Source of the DNA: Halomonas sp. CUBES01
GTDB lineage: Bacteria; Pseudomonadota; Gammaproteobacteria; Pseudomonadales; Halomonadaceae
Direction of reading: 5' to 3'
NCBI RefSeq assembly: GCF_020991005.1
Contig: NZ_JAJLLW010000003.1
Location: 124,001 to 188,000 of the forward strand
DNA: 64,000 bases
Part shown: one piece after another, positions 20,385 through 31,074 of the stretch
How positions within the stretch are numbered: the stretch's first letter is position 1
Layout: each line of letters opens with the position of its first letter
Program-made: the position numbers and the translations under genes
The notes under the pieces: generated by a model
What the model saw: only the letters and a program-made list of their open reading frames with translations
The model's database searches: none
What the model was told of the DNA's origin: nothing

Positions 20385-20729
20385 ATGGCTCCATTATCCA
20401 CGTGGTGGTTGCTACGTCGACTTAAATCCCGTGCCTGGGCAGTCAAGCGCATTGTACGGGCCTTGAAGCTGTTTTTACCGATGACCCGCGATGTCATCAA
20501 GGGGCGTTTTCGCCCGGTGCCCTGGTCGGCGTTTGTGCTGATGGCGGGGGCGCTGTTTTATCTGGTGTTGCCGTTTGACCTGATCCCCGATTTTCTGATG
20601 TTGATCGGCGTGGTTGACGATGTGGTGATCGTCGGATGGCTGCTCAATCGTATCGACAAGCGGCTGGCCGACTATCGCGCCTGGAAATACCCGCAAAGCG
20701 AGCCCTCATCGTCGCCCCCTGCCGCTTGA
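20385..20729 (+). CDS. DUF1232 (YkvA-like) small membrane protein
   Basis: 114-residue protein of the DUF1232 family, whose function is not established. The basic N-terminal third (residues 9-45) is followed by a hydrophobic hairpin (about 48-85) with the family core YLVLPFDLIPDFL and GVVDDVVIVGWLL. A charged tail rich in Ser and Pro ends the protein. GAGGA lies 10 nt before the ATG. It sits just upstream of htpG, and its stop codon overlaps the -35 box of the htpG heat-shock promoter, so the two genes may also share read-through transcription. Confidence 0.85.
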   Translation: MAPLSTWWLLRRLKSRAWAVKRIVRALKLFLPMTRDVIKGRFRPVPWSAFVLMAGALFYLVLPFDLIPDFLMLIGVVDDVVIVGWLLNRIDKRLADYRAWKYPQSEPSSSPPAA

Positions 20730-20752
20730 AAAATCATCCCTCAGCCCCATAT
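20725..20752 (+). promoter_or_regulatory. Sigma32 heat-shock promoter of htpG
   Basis: CTTGAAA (20725-20731) and CCCCATAT (20745-20752) are separated by 13 bp, matching the E. coli sigma32 consensus CTTGAAA N13-14 CCCCATNT at every defined position. It lies 77 bp before htpG, a heat-shock gene, and overlaps the stop codon of the preceding gene. Confidence 0.9.
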
Positions 20753-20828
20753 CTCGTTCACACCTGATTTATGCCTTTGCCAGCGTGGCAGGGCGCTTTA
20801 TGCAACGAGATCAACGAGGGCTAAGCGC

Positions 20829-22733
20829 ATGTCCAATACGAACCACGAAGAAACCCTTGGCTTTCAGACGGAAGTTAAGCAGCTGTTGAATCTGATGATT
20901 CATTCGCTGTACTCCAACCGGGAAATTTTCCTGCGCGAGCTGATTTCCAACGCCGCCGACGCCTGCGACAAGCTACGCTACGCGGCGCTGGACAACGATG
21001 CGCTGTACGAAGGCGATAGCGAACTGCGGGTCGAGATCGAACACGACGCCGACGCGGGCACGGTAACCCTGCGCGACAACGGCATCGGCATGAATCGCGA
21101 CGATGTGATTGCCAACCTCGGCACCATCGCGCGCAGCGGCACCTCCGAGTTCCTCAAGCAGCTGTCCGGCGAGCAGCAGAAAGACGCCAAGCTGATCGGT
21201 CAGTTCGGCGTCGGCTTCTACTCCAGCTTCATCGTCGCCGACGACGTCACGGTGCGCACGCGCAAGGCGGGAGAGGACGCCAGCACCGGCGTCGAGTGGC
21301 GCTCCAAGGGCGAGGGTGAATTTACCGTTGCCGATATCGACCTTGAGAAGCACGGCACCGAAATCATCCTGCACCTCAAGGACGATGCCAAAGAATTTGC
21401 CGACGATTTCCGTCTGCAGAACCTGGTGCGCAAGTACTCGGATCATATCGAAGTGCCGGTGCGCATGCCCAAGACCGAAACCGCCAAGGACGACGACGGC
21501 AATCCCATCGAGGGCAGTGAAGTCACCACCTGGGAAACCGTCAACGAAGCCACGGCGCTTTGGGTGCGCCCCAAGAGCGAGATTTCCGACGACGAGTACA
21601 AGGCGTTCTACAAGCACGTTGCCCACGACTTCAGTGACCCGTTGACCTGGAGCCACAACAAGGTGGAAGGCAAGCTGGAATATACCAGCCTGCTGTACGT
21701 GCCCGGTCGCGCGCCCTTCGATATGTTCGACCGCGACGGCGCCCGTGGCGTGAAGCTGTACGTCCAGCGCGTCTTCATCATGGACGACGCCGAGCAGTTC
21801 CTGCCGCTTTACCTGCGCTTCATCAAAGGGGTACTGGATACCCGTGATCTGTCGCTCAACGTCTCCCGTGAGCTTCTCCAGCAGGATCCCAAGGTCGACA
21901 AGATCAAGGGGGCGCTGACCAAGCGCGCGCTGGATATGCTCAAGAAGCTTGCCAAGGACGACGAGCAGTATCAGACCTTCTGGAACACCTTTGGTAGCGT
22001 GCTCAAGGAAGGCCCGGGGGAAGACGCCGCCAACCGCGAAAAAATCGCCGGCCTGCTGCGCTTTGCCTCGACGCACACCGACACGGCCGCGCAGGAGCAT
22101 GCGCTTGCCGACTACGTCGGGCGCATGAAAGAAGGTCAGCAGAAGATCTATTACGTGGTGGCCGACAGCTTCAACGCCGCCAAGCACAGCCCCCACCTGG
22201 AAATCTTCCGCAAGAAGGGCATCGAAGTGCTGCTGCTTTCCGACCGCATCGACGAGTGGCTGATGAGCCACCTGACCGAGTTCGATGGCAAGTCCTTCGC
22301 GGACGTGGCCAAAGGCGAGCTCGATCTGGGTGACGTGGAAGACGAAGCCGAGAAAAAAGAGCAGGAAGAAACCGCCAAGGCCAAGGAGTCGCTGGTCAAG
22401 CGGGTCAAGGAAGCGCTGGGCGAAGGCGTGCAGGACGTCAAGGTCACCCATCGTCTCACCGACTCGCCGGCCTGCGTGGTGCTGCCGGAGCACGAAATGG
22501 GCTACCAGATGCGTCGCATCATGGAAGCGGCAGGGCAGCCGCTACCTGAGGTGAAGCCGATACTCGAGCTGAACCCCAGCCACTCGCTGGTAGCGCGCCT
22601 GGAAGAGGCCGATGACAGCCTGTTTGCCGACCTGGCTCACATCCTGCTGGATCAGGCGATTATCGCCGAAGGCGGCCACCTGGATGACCCCGCTGCCTAC
22701 GTGAAGCGTCTCAACGGCGTATTGGCAGCGTAA
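20829..22733 (+). CDS. htpG: Molecular chaperone HtpG (Hsp90)
   Basis: Bacterial Hsp90, an ATP-driven homodimeric chaperone that remodels client proteins with the DnaK system. The 634-residue protein has the GHKL ATPase domain (about 1-230, with [20 protein letters not shown] and GQFGVGFYS), the middle domain with the catalytic arginine region ([16 protein letters not shown]) and the C-terminal dimerisation domain. Length is normal and there is no MEEVD tail, as expected in bacteria. GAGGG precedes the ATG. A perfect sigma32 promoter upstream indicates heat induction; a terminator follows at 22751. Confidence 0.97.
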   Translation: MSNTNHEETLGFQTEVKQLLNLMIHSLYSNREIFLRELISNAADACDKLRYAALDNDALYEGDSELRVEIEHDADAGTVTLRDNGIGMNRDDVIANLGTIARSGTSEFLKQLSGEQQKDAKLIGQFGVGFYSSFIVADDVTVRTRKAGEDASTGVEWRSKGEGEFTVADIDLEKHGTEIILHLKDDAKEFADDFRLQNLVRKYSDHIEVPVRMPKTETAKDDDGNPIEGSEVTTWETVNEATALWVRPKSEISDDEYKAFYKHVAHDFSDPLTWSHNKVEGKLEYTSLLYVPGRAPFDMFDRDGARGVKLYVQRVFIMDDAEQFLPLYLRFIKGVLDTRDLSLNVSRELLQQDPKVDKIKGALTKRALDMLKKLAKDDEQYQTFWNTFGSVLKEGPGEDAANREKIAGLLRFASTHTDTAAQEHALADYVGRMKEGQQKIYYVVADSFNAAKHSPHLEIFRKKGIEVLLLSDRIDEWLMSHLTEFDGKSFADVAKGELDLGDVEDEAEKKEQEETAKAKESLVKRVKEALGEGVQDVKVTHRLTDSPACVVLPEHEMGYQMRRIMEAAGQPLPEVKPILELNPSHSLVARLEEADDSLFADLAHILLDQAIIAEGGHLDDPAAYVKRLNGVLAA

Positions 22734-22750
22734 CGCCACCTGCCGCGCAC

Positions 22751-22789
22751 AACGGCCCCTTGGCAGCCCCAAGCGGGCCGTTTGTTTTT
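22751..22789 (+). terminator. Rho-independent terminator after htpG
   Basis: AACGGCCC (22751-22758) pairs with GGGCCGTT (22775-22782) around a 16 nt loop that can itself form CTTGG/CCAAG; TTTGTTTTT follows. Confidence 0.8.
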
Positions 22790-22831
22790 GTCGTACGCTT
22801 AACTCTTTGTTAATCAAATCCAGGAACCCCC

Positions 22832-23899
22832 ATGGCTGAGCAGCAGATTCGTGTCGCCGTGCTAGGCGGTGGCAGTTTTGGTACCGCCCTGGCCAGTATT
22901 GCCGCCGACAATGGCGCTCAGGTGCGCCAGTGGATGCGCGACGAGGCGCTGGTGGAGCAGATCAACCGGGAGCGCCGCAACGGTCGCTACCTGCCGAACT
23001 ACCCCATTAACCCCGCCGTCCAGGCGTCTACCGGCCTTGCAACGGTGCTGCACGACGCGGAGCTGGTGCTGATTGCGATTCCCTCCAAGGCCTTTCGCAG
23101 CGTTGTCCAGACCGCCAAACCCTGGCTAAAGCCCGAGCAGATTCTGGTCAGCACGACCAAAGGGATCGAGCAGGACGGCTTTCTGTTGATGAGCCAGGTC
23201 CTTGAACAGGAAACCGGGTTTGCGCATATCGGGGTGATTGCCGGCCCCAACCTGGCCTCGGAAATTGCCGACAAGCAGTTGACCGCCACGGTGATTGCCA
23301 GCGCCGATGCGTTGACCCGCACGCGGGTTCAGCAAGCGCTGGGCTGCCGCTACTTTCGCGTTTACGCAAGCAACGACCGCCACGGGGTGGAGCTCGGGGG
23401 GGCGCTGAAGAATATCTATGCGATTGCCGCCGGCATGGCGGCCGCGCTGGGCATGGGCGAAAATACCCGCAGCATGCTGATGACCCGGGCGCTGGCTGAA
23501 ATGAGCCGCTTTGCCGTTGCCCAGGGGGCCAACCCCATGACGTTTCTGGGCCTGGCCGGGGTGGGGGATCTGATTGTTACCTGCTCGTCGAATCTGTCGC
23601 GCAACTACCGCGTGGGTTTTGCCATCGGCGAGGGCCGCACTCTGGACGACGCCGTCGAGGCCCTCGGGCAGGTGGCAGAGGGCGTCAATACCGTCAGGCT
23701 GGTCTGCACCAGGGCGGCCGAGATAGGCGTCTACATGCCCCTTGCCGAAGGGCTGTATCACGTGCTGTTCGACGGCGTGCCGCCACAGGACATGGCGAAG
23801 ACGCTGATGATGGGCGAGCAAAGCAGTGACGTCGAATTCATTCTTCCCCGCGAAGATGTCCAGCAAGCCCATCGCGATACAGGAGGATGGCATGACTGA
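22832..23899 (+). CDS. gpsA: Glycerol-3-phosphate dehydrogenase [NAD(P)+]
   Basis: Reduces dihydroxyacetone phosphate to sn-glycerol 3-phosphate, the backbone for phospholipid synthesis. The 355-residue cytosolic protein starts [20 protein letters not shown] with the Rossmann GGGSFGTA loop at 12-19, and has the family blocks [35 protein letters not shown] and [18 protein letters not shown] precedes the ATG. It overlaps sixA by 8 bp, so the pair is co-transcribed and probably translationally linked. Confidence 0.96.
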   Translation: MAEQQIRVAVLGGGSFGTALASIAADNGAQVRQWMRDEALVEQINRERRNGRYLPNYPINPAVQASTGLATVLHDAELVLIAIPSKAFRSVVQTAKPWLKPEQILVSTTKGIEQDGFLLMSQVLEQETGFAHIGVIAGPNLASEIADKQLTATVIASADALTRTRVQQALGCRYFRVYASNDRHGVELGGALKNIYAIAAGMAAALGMGENTRSMLMTRALAEMSRFAVAQGANPMTFLGLAGVGDLIVTCSSNLSRNYRVGFAIGEGRTLDDAVEALGQVAEGVNTVRLVCTRAAEIGVYMPLAEGLYHVLFDGVPPQDMAKTLMMGEQSSDVEFILPREDVQQAHRDTGGWHD

Positions 23900-24383
23900 C
23901 CAAACGCAGCGACTCTGGCTGATGCGCCACGGCGAAGCGGGCCCCGGCCGCCCCGATGAGCAGCGCACGTTGACGCCGCATGGCGAGCAGGAAGTCGCCA
24001 AGGTGGCGGACTGGCTTGCTGCGCGTTACACGGCACAGGGATGGCCAACGCCGAGGCTGCTGGCAAGCCCTTTTCGTCGCGCCCAGCAGTCGGCCGCGCG
24101 GCTTGCCCAGGCGCTCGCCGTGCCGGTAGAAACCCTGCCGCTGATCACCCCCGACGATCCACCCGAGGCGGTGGTGGAGTGGCTGCTTGAGCAAGCTGAC
24201 GCGCCGCTGATTCTGGTCAGCCATATGCCGCTGGTGGGCGCACTCACTGAAACCCTGGTGGAAGGCCGCACGGCTCGCGGCATGGGGTTTCCCACCGCGG
24301 GCCTTGTCGAGCTGACCGCACCCGTGTGGGCGTCAGGTTGCGCCCAGCTGCAACGCTTTGTGCATCCGGGGCAGTTAACGTAG
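23892..24383 (+). CDS. sixA: Phosphohistidine phosphatase SixA
   Basis: Small histidine phosphatase; E. coli SixA dephosphorylates phosphohistidine, including on the nitrogen PTS protein NPr. The 163-residue protein has the catalytic [13 protein letters not shown] (active-site His in RHG), the conserved [11 protein letters not shown] block and SHMPLV near the second histidine. An ideal AGGAGG with 5 nt spacing lies inside the gpsA reading frame and fixes the ATG at 23892. A link to the nitrogen PTS genes at 39.9-41.7 kb is plausible but inferred from E. coli. Confidence 0.9.
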   Translation: MTDQTQRLWLMRHGEAGPGRPDEQRTLTPHGEQEVAKVADWLAARYTAQGWPTPRLLASPFRRAQQSAARLAQALAVPVETLPLITPDDPPEAVVEWLLEQADAPLILVSHMPLVGALTETLVEGRTARGMGFPTAGLVELTAPVWASGCAQLQRFVHPGQLT

Positions 24384-24385
24384 CG

Positions 24386-24413
24386 AAAAAAACGGCCGCA
24401 AGTGCGGCCGTTT
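24386..24413 (-). terminator. Rho-independent terminator between sixA and gatB
   Basis: AAACGGCCGC and GCGGCCGTTT form a 10 bp stem with a 4 nt loop. On the minus strand it is followed by a run of seven T, so it terminates gatCAB; it lies 2-3 bp past the sixA stop and may also act on that transcript. Confidence 0.8.
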
Positions 24414-24433
24414 CAGGTTGGCAAGGGGTATGC

Positions 24434-25888
24434 CTAGAGCAGCGCATCCAGCTTGTCTTTCAACAGGCCATTGACCTGCTGTGGATTGGCGGTTCCCCGC
24501 GAGGCCTTCATGACCTGGCCGACGAAGTAACCAATCATCTTGCCGCGCTTTTCGGGCTCGGCGTCGCGATACTGCGCAACCTGGGCGGGGCTGTCGGCGA
24601 TGACCTGGTCGATCATCGTTTCAATGGCTCCCGTGTCGGTGACCTGCTTGAGGCCTTTCGCCTCGATGATCGCATCGGCGCTTGCGCCTTCGCCGTGCCA
24701 CAGCGCCTGGAAGACCTGCTTGGCGGCTTTGCCGTTGATGGTGTCGTCGAGCACGCGCTGAACCAGCTCGCCCAGCTGCACGGCCGAGACCGGGCTGTCG
24801 GCGATGCTCAGGCTTTCGCGGTTGAGCGCGCCCGATAGCTCGCCCTGCACCCAGTTGGCCGCCTGCTTGACATCGCCGCACACGTGATGGACCTCCTCGA
24901 AATATTCGGCCATGTCGCGGCTGGCGGAAAGCACAGATGCATCGTAGGCCGACAGGCCCAGCGCCTGCTGAAAGCGCTCGCGTTTTTCAGCAGGCAGCTC
25001 CGGTAGCTGGCTGCGCAGATGGTCCAGATAGGCCTGGTCGAGTACCACCGGCAGCAGGTCGGGGCAGGGGAAGTAGCGGTAGTCGTTGGCTTCTTCCTTG
25101 GTGCGCATGCTGCGGGTTTCGTCGCGCTCGGGGTCGAACAGGCGGGTTTCCTGGATCACCTTGCCGCCGTCTTCGATCAGCTCGATCTGCCGCTCGACTT
25201 CAAAGGCAATGGCCTTTTCCACGAAGCGGAACGAGTTGACGTTCTTGATCTCGGCGCGGGTGCCGAAGGCTTCCTGGCCCTTGGGGCGCACCGAGACGTT
25301 GACGTCGCAGCGCATCGAGCCTTCGGCCATGTTGCCGTCGGAAATGCCCAGGTAGGTGACGATCGAATGGATCGCCTTGAGGTAGGCAGCCGCCTCTTTG
25401 GCGCTGCGCATGTCCGGCTCGGAGACGATTTCCAGCAGCGGCGTGCCGGCGCGGTTCAGGTCAATGCCGGTCATGCCGTGGAAGTCTTCGTGCAGCGACT
25501 TGCCCGCGTCCTCTTCCAGGTGGGCATGGTGAATGCGGATCTGCTTGGTGGTGTCGTCGTCCAGGGTGATCTCCACCTCGCCGGGGCCGACGATGGGGTG
25601 ATACATCTGGCTGGTCTGATAGCCCTTGGGCAGATCCGGGTAGAAGTAGTTCTTGCGATCGAAAACCGATACTTCCGGGATGTCGGCGTGCACCGCCAGG
25701 CCAAACTGCACCGCCATGGCCACCGCCTGCTCGTTGAGCACCGGTAGTACGCCGGGTAGACCCAGATCGACCGCGCATGCCTGGCTGTTCGGCTCGGCGC
25801 CAAACGCCGTCGAGGCGCCGGAGAAAATCTTCGAGTGGGTGGCGAGCTGAACGTGGACTTCAAGCCCAATCACGGTTTCCCATTGCAT
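24434..25888 (-). CDS. gatB: Asp/Glu-tRNA amidotransferase subunit B
   Basis: GatB binds misacylated Asp-tRNA(Asn) or Glu-tRNA(Gln), phosphorylates the side chain carboxylate and accepts ammonia from GatA. The 484-residue protein starts [15 protein letters not shown] and has the kinase-domain blocks [25 protein letters not shown] sequence, [25 protein letters not shown] and DVNVSVRP, then the helical and YqeY-like tail domain that contacts tRNA. Its start overlaps the gatA stop (TGATG). Presence of gatCAB implies indirect tRNA amidation in this organism, at least for Asn or Gln. Confidence 0.97.
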   Translation of the reverse strand: MQWETVIGLEVHVQLATHSKIFSGASTAFGAEPNSQACAVDLGLPGVLPVLNEQAVAMAVQFGLAVHADIPEVSVFDRKNYFYPDLPKGYQTSQMYHPIVGPGEVEITLDDDTTKQIRIHHAHLEEDAGKSLHEDFHGMTGIDLNRAGTPLLEIVSEPDMRSAKEAAAYLKAIHSIVTYLGISDGNMAEGSMRCDVNVSVRPKGQEAFGTRAEIKNVNSFRFVEKAIAFEVERQIELIEDGGKVIQETRLFDPERDETRSMRTKEEANDYRYFPCPDLLPVVLDQAYLDHLRSQLPELPAEKRERFQQALGLSAYDASVLSASRDMAEYFEEVHHVCGDVKQAANWVQGELSGALNRESLSIADSPVSAVQLGELVQRVLDDTINGKAAKQVFQALWHGEGASADAIIEAKGLKQVTDTGAIETMIDQVIADSPAQVAQYRDAEPEKRGKMIGYFVGQVMKASRGTANPQQVNGLLKDKLDALL

Positions 25889-27348
25889 CAGACGCTCTCC
25901 TCGGCGGTGGCAGGACGTTGCAGGTGCCAGTCAGTGGCTTGCTGGAACTGGTGGGCGACATTCAACAGTTGGGCTTCGGCAAAGTGGGTGCCGAGTATCT
26001 GCAGGCCCACAGGGCGGCGGCCAACGAAACCGGCCGGTACGCTGATGCCGGGAATGCCCGCCAGGTTCACCGCGATGGTGTAGATGTCCTGCAGGTACAT
26101 GGATACCGGATCCTTCTTGGCCCCCAGGTCGAAGGCCGGCGTGGGCGACGCGGGGCCCATCAGCACATCGACGTCTTCAAAGGCGTCCAGGAAGTCCTGG
26201 CGAATCAGGCGGCGAACCTTCTGCGCCTTGGTGTAATAGGCGTCAAAGAAGCCTTCCGACAGCGTGTGGGTGCCAATCAGGATGCGGCGCTGGACTTCTT
26301 CGCCGAACCCTTCGGCCCGGGAACGCTTGTATAGGTCGATCAGGTCGCTTGGGTTCTCGCAGCGGTGGCCAAAGCGCACGCCGTCAAAGCGCGACAGGTT
26401 GGAGGAGGCCTCGGCCGGGGCGATCACGTAATACGCGGGGATGGCGTAGTGGGTATGCGGCAGGCTGACGTCGCGCACCGTGGCGCCCAACGACTCGTAC
26501 ACGCTAACGGCTTCACGGATGGCTTTTTCTACCTCGGGATCCAGGCCATCGCCGAAGTATTCCTTGGGAAGGCCGATTTTCAGCCCGGACAGCGGCGCAT
26601 TGAGCGTTTCCGCGTAGTCGGGCACCCCGCGGGCCACGCTGGTGGAGTCGCGCACGTCGTGGCCGGCCATGACGTTCAACAGGTGGGCGCAGTCGGAGGC
26701 CGAGCGCGCCATGGGGCCCGCCTGGTCAAGGCTGGAGGCGTAGGCGATCATGCCGTAGCGCGACACGCGGCCGTAGGTCGGTTTGAGGCCGGTAATCCCG
26801 CAGAACGCGGCCGGCTGGCGAATCGAGCCACCGGTGTCGGTACCCAGTGCCGCCGGCGTCAGGCCTGCGGCCACCGCCGCCGCGCTGCCGCCGGAACTGC
26901 CACCCGGCACTGCGCTAAGGTCCCAGGGGTTCTTCACCGGTCCGTAATAGCTGTTTTCGTTGGAGGAGCCCATGGCAAACTCGTCCATGTTGGTCTTGCC
27001 AAGGCTGACGGTGCCCGCCGCCTTGAATTTTTCCACCACGGTGGCGTCGTAAGGCGCCGTAAAGTTGTCCAGCATCCTGGAGCCGCAGCTGGTTTTAACG
27101 CCCTGGGTGCAAAAGATATCCTTCAGGGCCAGCGGTAGGCCGGTCAGCCATCCGGCATTGCCGTTGGCACGCGCCTGGTCGGCGGCATCGGCCTGGGCCC
27201 GGGCCTGCTCGGCTGTCACGGTAATGAAGCTGTTCAGCGAAGCATCGGCCTGTTCGATGCGTTGCAGGTAGTGGTCGGTCAACTCGCGGCTGGACAGCTC
27301 ACCGCTGTCCAGCGCCTGGGCGAGTTCCGTCAGTGTCTTGTCGTGCAT
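25888..27348 (-). CDS. gatA: Asp/Glu-tRNA amidotransferase subunit A
   Basis: GatA is the glutaminase of GatCAB, releasing ammonia from glutamine and passing it to GatB. The 486-residue protein is an amidase-signature enzyme: the catalytic Lys lies in LPLALKDIF and the serines in the [13 protein letters not shown] block, with [11 protein letters not shown] containing the nucleophile Ser. Length and start ([20 protein letters not shown]) are standard. It lies 65 bp downstream of gatC and overlaps gatB by one base, consistent with a gatC-gatA-gatB operon. Confidence 0.97.
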   Translation of the reverse strand: MHDKTLTELAQALDSGELSSRELTDHYLQRIEQADASLNSFITVTAEQARAQADAADQARANGNAGWLTGLPLALKDIFCTQGVKTSCGSRMLDNFTAPYDATVVEKFKAAGTVSLGKTNMDEFAMGSSNENSYYGPVKNPWDLSAVPGGSSGGSAAAVAAGLTPAALGTDTGGSIRQPAAFCGITGLKPTYGRVSRYGMIAYASSLDQAGPMARSASDCAHLLNVMAGHDVRDSTSVARGVPDYAETLNAPLSGLKIGLPKEYFGDGLDPEVEKAIREAVSVYESLGATVRDVSLPHTHYAIPAYYVIAPAEASSNLSRFDGVRFGHRCENPSDLIDLYKRSRAEGFGEEVQRRILIGTHTLSEGFFDAYYTKAQKVRRLIRQDFLDAFEDVDVLMGPASPTPAFDLGAKKDPVSMYLQDIYTIAVNLAGIPGISVPAGFVGRRPVGLQILGTHFAEAQLLNVAHQFQQATDWHLQRPATAEESV

Positions 27349-27413
27349 GACCTGAGAGCTCCGTTCGAAGCGAAAAATAAGGGTGAAAAGTCGGCGAAAG
27401 TCGCGGCGTCGGG

Positions 27414-27701
27414 TTACTCGACCACGCGCGGGACGAGATACAGGCCGTTTTCCACCGCTGGCGCGCAGCGCTGAAAGGTGTCGCGCTGGTCGGTTTCGGT
27501 GACCTCGTCGGCACGCAGGCGCTGGGTGGCGTCGAGCGGGTGGGCCAGCGGCGCCACGCCATCGGTATTGACGCCTTGCAGCTGGTCAACCATGTCCAGA
27601 ATCCGGCTCAGGTCTTCGACGAAGTCGCTGGCCTGGTCATCGCTGACGGCGAGTCGGGCTAGGTGGGCGGCCCGGCGTACATGGGAGTCTTCAAGCGCCA
27701 T
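27414..27701 (-). CDS. gatC: Asp/Glu-tRNA amidotransferase subunit C
   Basis: Small subunit that wraps around and stabilises GatA in the GatCAB amidotransferase. The 95-residue protein starts [19 protein letters not shown], with the family pattern of an N-terminal helical pair, ILDMVDQL and the extended C terminus ending YLVPRVVE. The ATG at 27701 has GAGGAA about 9 nt upstream; the reading frame extends 15 codons further up but without family similarity. It is first in the operon and divergent from mreB across 229 bp, which includes the short palindrome CCGCG-TCA-CGCGG at 27738-27750. Confidence 0.95.
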   Translation of the reverse strand: MALEDSHVRRAAHLARLAVSDDQASDFVEDLSRILDMVDQLQGVNTDGVAPLAHPLDATQRLRADEVTETDQRDTFQRCAPAVENGLYLVPRVVE

Positions 27702-27918
27702 GATCGGAAATTCCTCGCGAAGGTGATGGAACATATCCCGCGTCACGCGGTATACAGTCAGTCATCTTATTAACGTCTTGTGTTGTAGACGTGGAAAATA
27801 GCCGCAAAAGGTACCACATCTTGGCGCGAACGGGCAGTGTTAGCCGCGACTCGTGCTTGCTGCCAGGGGGTTGCGGTGATACCGTTTGCATCCGCACAGG
27901 GTTCCCAGTCTGCACTAG

Positions 27919-28968
<1,050 letters not shown>

Positions 28969-28992
28969 TCGCAGCGGTTAACCGCGGGGGAT

Positions 28993-29937
28993 TTGCCTAT
29001 TAAACCGCTGTTCTCGCACGGGCCATTACCGGGATATCGGCTGTTTTTCTGCTTGCTGATCGCCGGCGCGCTGATGTTTGTCGATCAGCGTTTTACGCGG
29101 ATGGAAAACGTGCGTGCCCAGATGTCGATGGTGGTCGCTCCGATTCAGTGGGTGGTGGGCGTCCCTAGCCGAGTGCTGGACTGGGGGGCGCTGGCCCTGT
29201 CGGATCAGCAGGCACTCGTCGATGAAAATCAGCGGCTGCGCGAGCAGATCCTGACGCTGTCCCATCGCGGCCAGCAGATGGCGAGCCTGGTCAAGGAAAA
29301 TGCTGAACTCCGGCGGTTGCTCAACGCCGCTCAGCGGCGCGATATCCCGTACATGTCCGCTGAGCTGCTTTCGCTGGATAACGATCCCTTCAGCCATCAG
29401 ATGGTGGTAGATCGAGGGCATCGCCACGGTGCCTATGTGGGTCAGCCGGTGATCGATGCCACCGGGCTGGTCGGTCAGGTAACGGCGGTGTCGGCCTACT
29501 CGAGTCGCGTGCTGCTGCTGGCTGATGCCAGCCATGCCTTGCCCGTGCAGGTCAACCGCAACGGGCTGCGCTTTATCGTTCAGGGCGCTGGCCGCTACGG
29601 CCGGGTTAACGTCCTGCATGTGCCCAATACGGCGGACATCCGTGAAGGCGATCTGCTGACCACCTCGGGGCTGGCCGGGCGCTTCCCGCCAGGCTACCCC
29701 GTTGCCCGAGTCACCGATGTCGACCATGACCCGGGTCAGCCATTCGCCCAGGTGACCGCAGAGCCCACGGCGCAGTTGAAACGCTCGCGCCATTTCCTGT
29801 TACTTTCGCCGCCGCCGCGTTTGTCGCCTGACGAGCAACAGTGGGACGATACCCTGCGGATATCGGTGGAAGCACTTCGCAGTGCGCGTCAGGTGGTCGA
29901 CCCTGATGACACATCGTTTTCCCGGGAGGTGCCTTAA
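28993..29937 (+). CDS. mreC: Rod shape-determining protein MreC
   Basis: MreC is a bitopic inner-membrane protein of the elongasome that activates PBP2-RodA. The 314-residue protein has an N-terminal transmembrane helix (about 16-32), a coiled coil (about 70-110, DENQRLREQILTL) and periplasmic beta domains (RGHRHGAYVGQPVID, GDLLTTSGLAGRFPPGYPV). The start is TTG 28993, needed to include the basic N terminus and the membrane helix; the next ATG would cut the helix. The stop overlaps the mreD start (TAATG). Confidence 0.93.
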   Translation: MPIKPLFSHGPLPGYRLFFCLLIAGALMFVDQRFTRMENVRAQMSMVVAPIQWVVGVPSRVLDWGALALSDQQALVDENQRLREQILTLSHRGQQMASLVKENAELRRLLNAAQRRDIPYMSAELLSLDNDPFSHQMVVDRGHRHGAYVGQPVIDATGLVGQVTAVSAYSSRVLLLADASHALPVQVNRNGLRFIVQGAGRYGRVNVLHVPNTADIREGDLLTTSGLAGRFPPGYPVARVTDVDHDPGQPFAQVTAEPTAQLKRSRHFLLLSPPPRLSPDEQQWDDTLRISVEALRSARQVVDPDDTSFSREVP

Positions 29938-30422
29938 TGCCCCGCGTGTCGGTGACGCCCCTCGTGGTGATTTGGCTGACGCTGCTACTGGCGCTTTGCC
30001 TGCAGGTCATGCCGCTGGCGGACGGGTGGCAGGTATTTCGCCCGGACTGGCTGGGCCTGATGCTGATTTACTGGTGCATGCGCGAGCCGGATCAGGTGGG
30101 CGTCTTCCACGGCTTTGTGCTGGGTATTTTGCTCGACCTGATCGAGGGCACCCCGCTGGGACAGCATGCGATCCTGTTTTCCCTGCTGGCGTTCCTCTGC
30201 GCCCTGGTGTATGCCCGGTTCCGCGCCTATTCGCTGCTCCAGCAGGCACTGCTGGTGCTGGTGCTGCTGGGGATTGTCCAGCTGGTCGACCAGTGGCTGC
30301 GCAGCCTGGTGGGTGACTTCTCCATTCATCTGGCGTTTTTAATCTCGTCGGCGGTCAGTGCGGTGTTGTGGCCGTGGCTGGCGACGATGTTTGCCGCTTT
30401 GCAGCGCCGTTTTGCCCGCTGA
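29937..30422 (+). CDS. mreD: Rod shape-determining protein MreD
   Basis: Polytopic inner-membrane partner of MreC in the elongasome. The 161-residue protein is almost entirely hydrophobic, with five to six transmembrane segments, and contains the family blocks FRPDWLGLMLIYWC and GFVLGILLDLIEGTPLGQHA. GGGAGGT lies just before the ATG within the end of mreC, indicating coupled translation. The maf gene follows after 37 bp. Confidence 0.92.
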   Translation: MPRVSVTPLVVIWLTLLLALCLQVMPLADGWQVFRPDWLGLMLIYWCMREPDQVGVFHGFVLGILLDLIEGTPLGQHAILFSLLAFLCALVYARFRAYSLLQQALLVLVLLGIVQLVDQWLRSLVGDFSIHLAFLISSAVSAVLWPWLATMFAALQRRFAR

Positions 30423-30459
30423 CAGACAAGCTGCCCTGAATAATCGACCTGGAGGGGAC

Positions 30460-31056
30460 ATGACCGAATCAGTGCCGGTGTTGTGCCTGGCGTCGGCGTC
30501 GCCCCGACGCCGTGCGCTGCTTGCCTCGATCGGCGTGGCGGTTCAGGTGCAGCCCTGTGACATCGATGAAACGCCGCTGGCCCATGAGTCCGCCGAGCGC
30601 TATGTGGAACGCCTGGCGCAGGCCAAGGCCCGGGCCGCCGCCCCGATGACGTCGCTACCTATCTTGGGCTCGGACACGGCGGTGGTGGTGGACGGGCGGA
30701 TTCTAGGCAAGCCTGGTAGCCAGCAGCACGCCGCCTGGATGTTACGCCAGCTATCGGGGCGCGAGCACCAGGTGCTGACCGGCGTCGCGGTGATTGGCCC
30801 CCGGGGCATGTTGTCGACCTGTGTGACCACTCGGGTGACGCTGCGCGACCTCAGCGAGGCGGAGATAACCGCTTACTGGCAGACGGGTGAGCCAGAGGAC
30901 AAGGCCGGCGGCTATGCGATACAGGGGCTGGCGTCGGTGTTTGTGGCCGGCATAGAAGGCAGCCACTCGGCCGTGGTGGGACTGCCCTTGTTTGAAACAG
31001 CGTGCTTGCTGCGTCGTCAGGGGGTACCGTTATGGGATGGATATTTACCCGCGTAA
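30460..31056 (+). CDS. maf: Maf-family nucleoside triphosphate pyrophosphatase
   Basis: Maf proteins hydrolyse non-canonical or house-cleaning nucleotides; the YhdE type next to mreD and rng acts on dTTP and UTP. The 198-residue protein starts MTESVPVLCLASASPRRRALL with the active-site S-x-S-P-R-R motif, followed by ILGSDTAVVVDGRILGKP, and EDKAGGYAIQGLA. GGAGGGG precedes the ATG by a few nt. Assignment to the dTTP/UTP subgroup rests on gene context, not on an activity-specific residue. Confidence 0.93.
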   Translation: MTESVPVLCLASASPRRRALLASIGVAVQVQPCDIDETPLAHESAERYVERLAQAKARAAAPMTSLPILGSDTAVVVDGRILGKPGSQQHAAWMLRQLSGREHQVLTGVAVIGPRGMLSTCVTTRVTLRDLSEAEITAYWQTGEPEDKAGGYAIQGLASVFVAGIEGSHSAVVGLPLFETACLLRRQGVPLWDGYLPA

Positions 31057-31074
31057 ACCCACAAGGATTTTTGC

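Noticed and set aside
20973..22493. Open frame of 506 codons antisense to htpG
   Set aside because: It lies entirely opposite htpG in a GC-rich gene. Its sequence has no recognisable domain, and it shows the biased composition expected from the complementary strand. There is no promoter or ribosome binding site of note.
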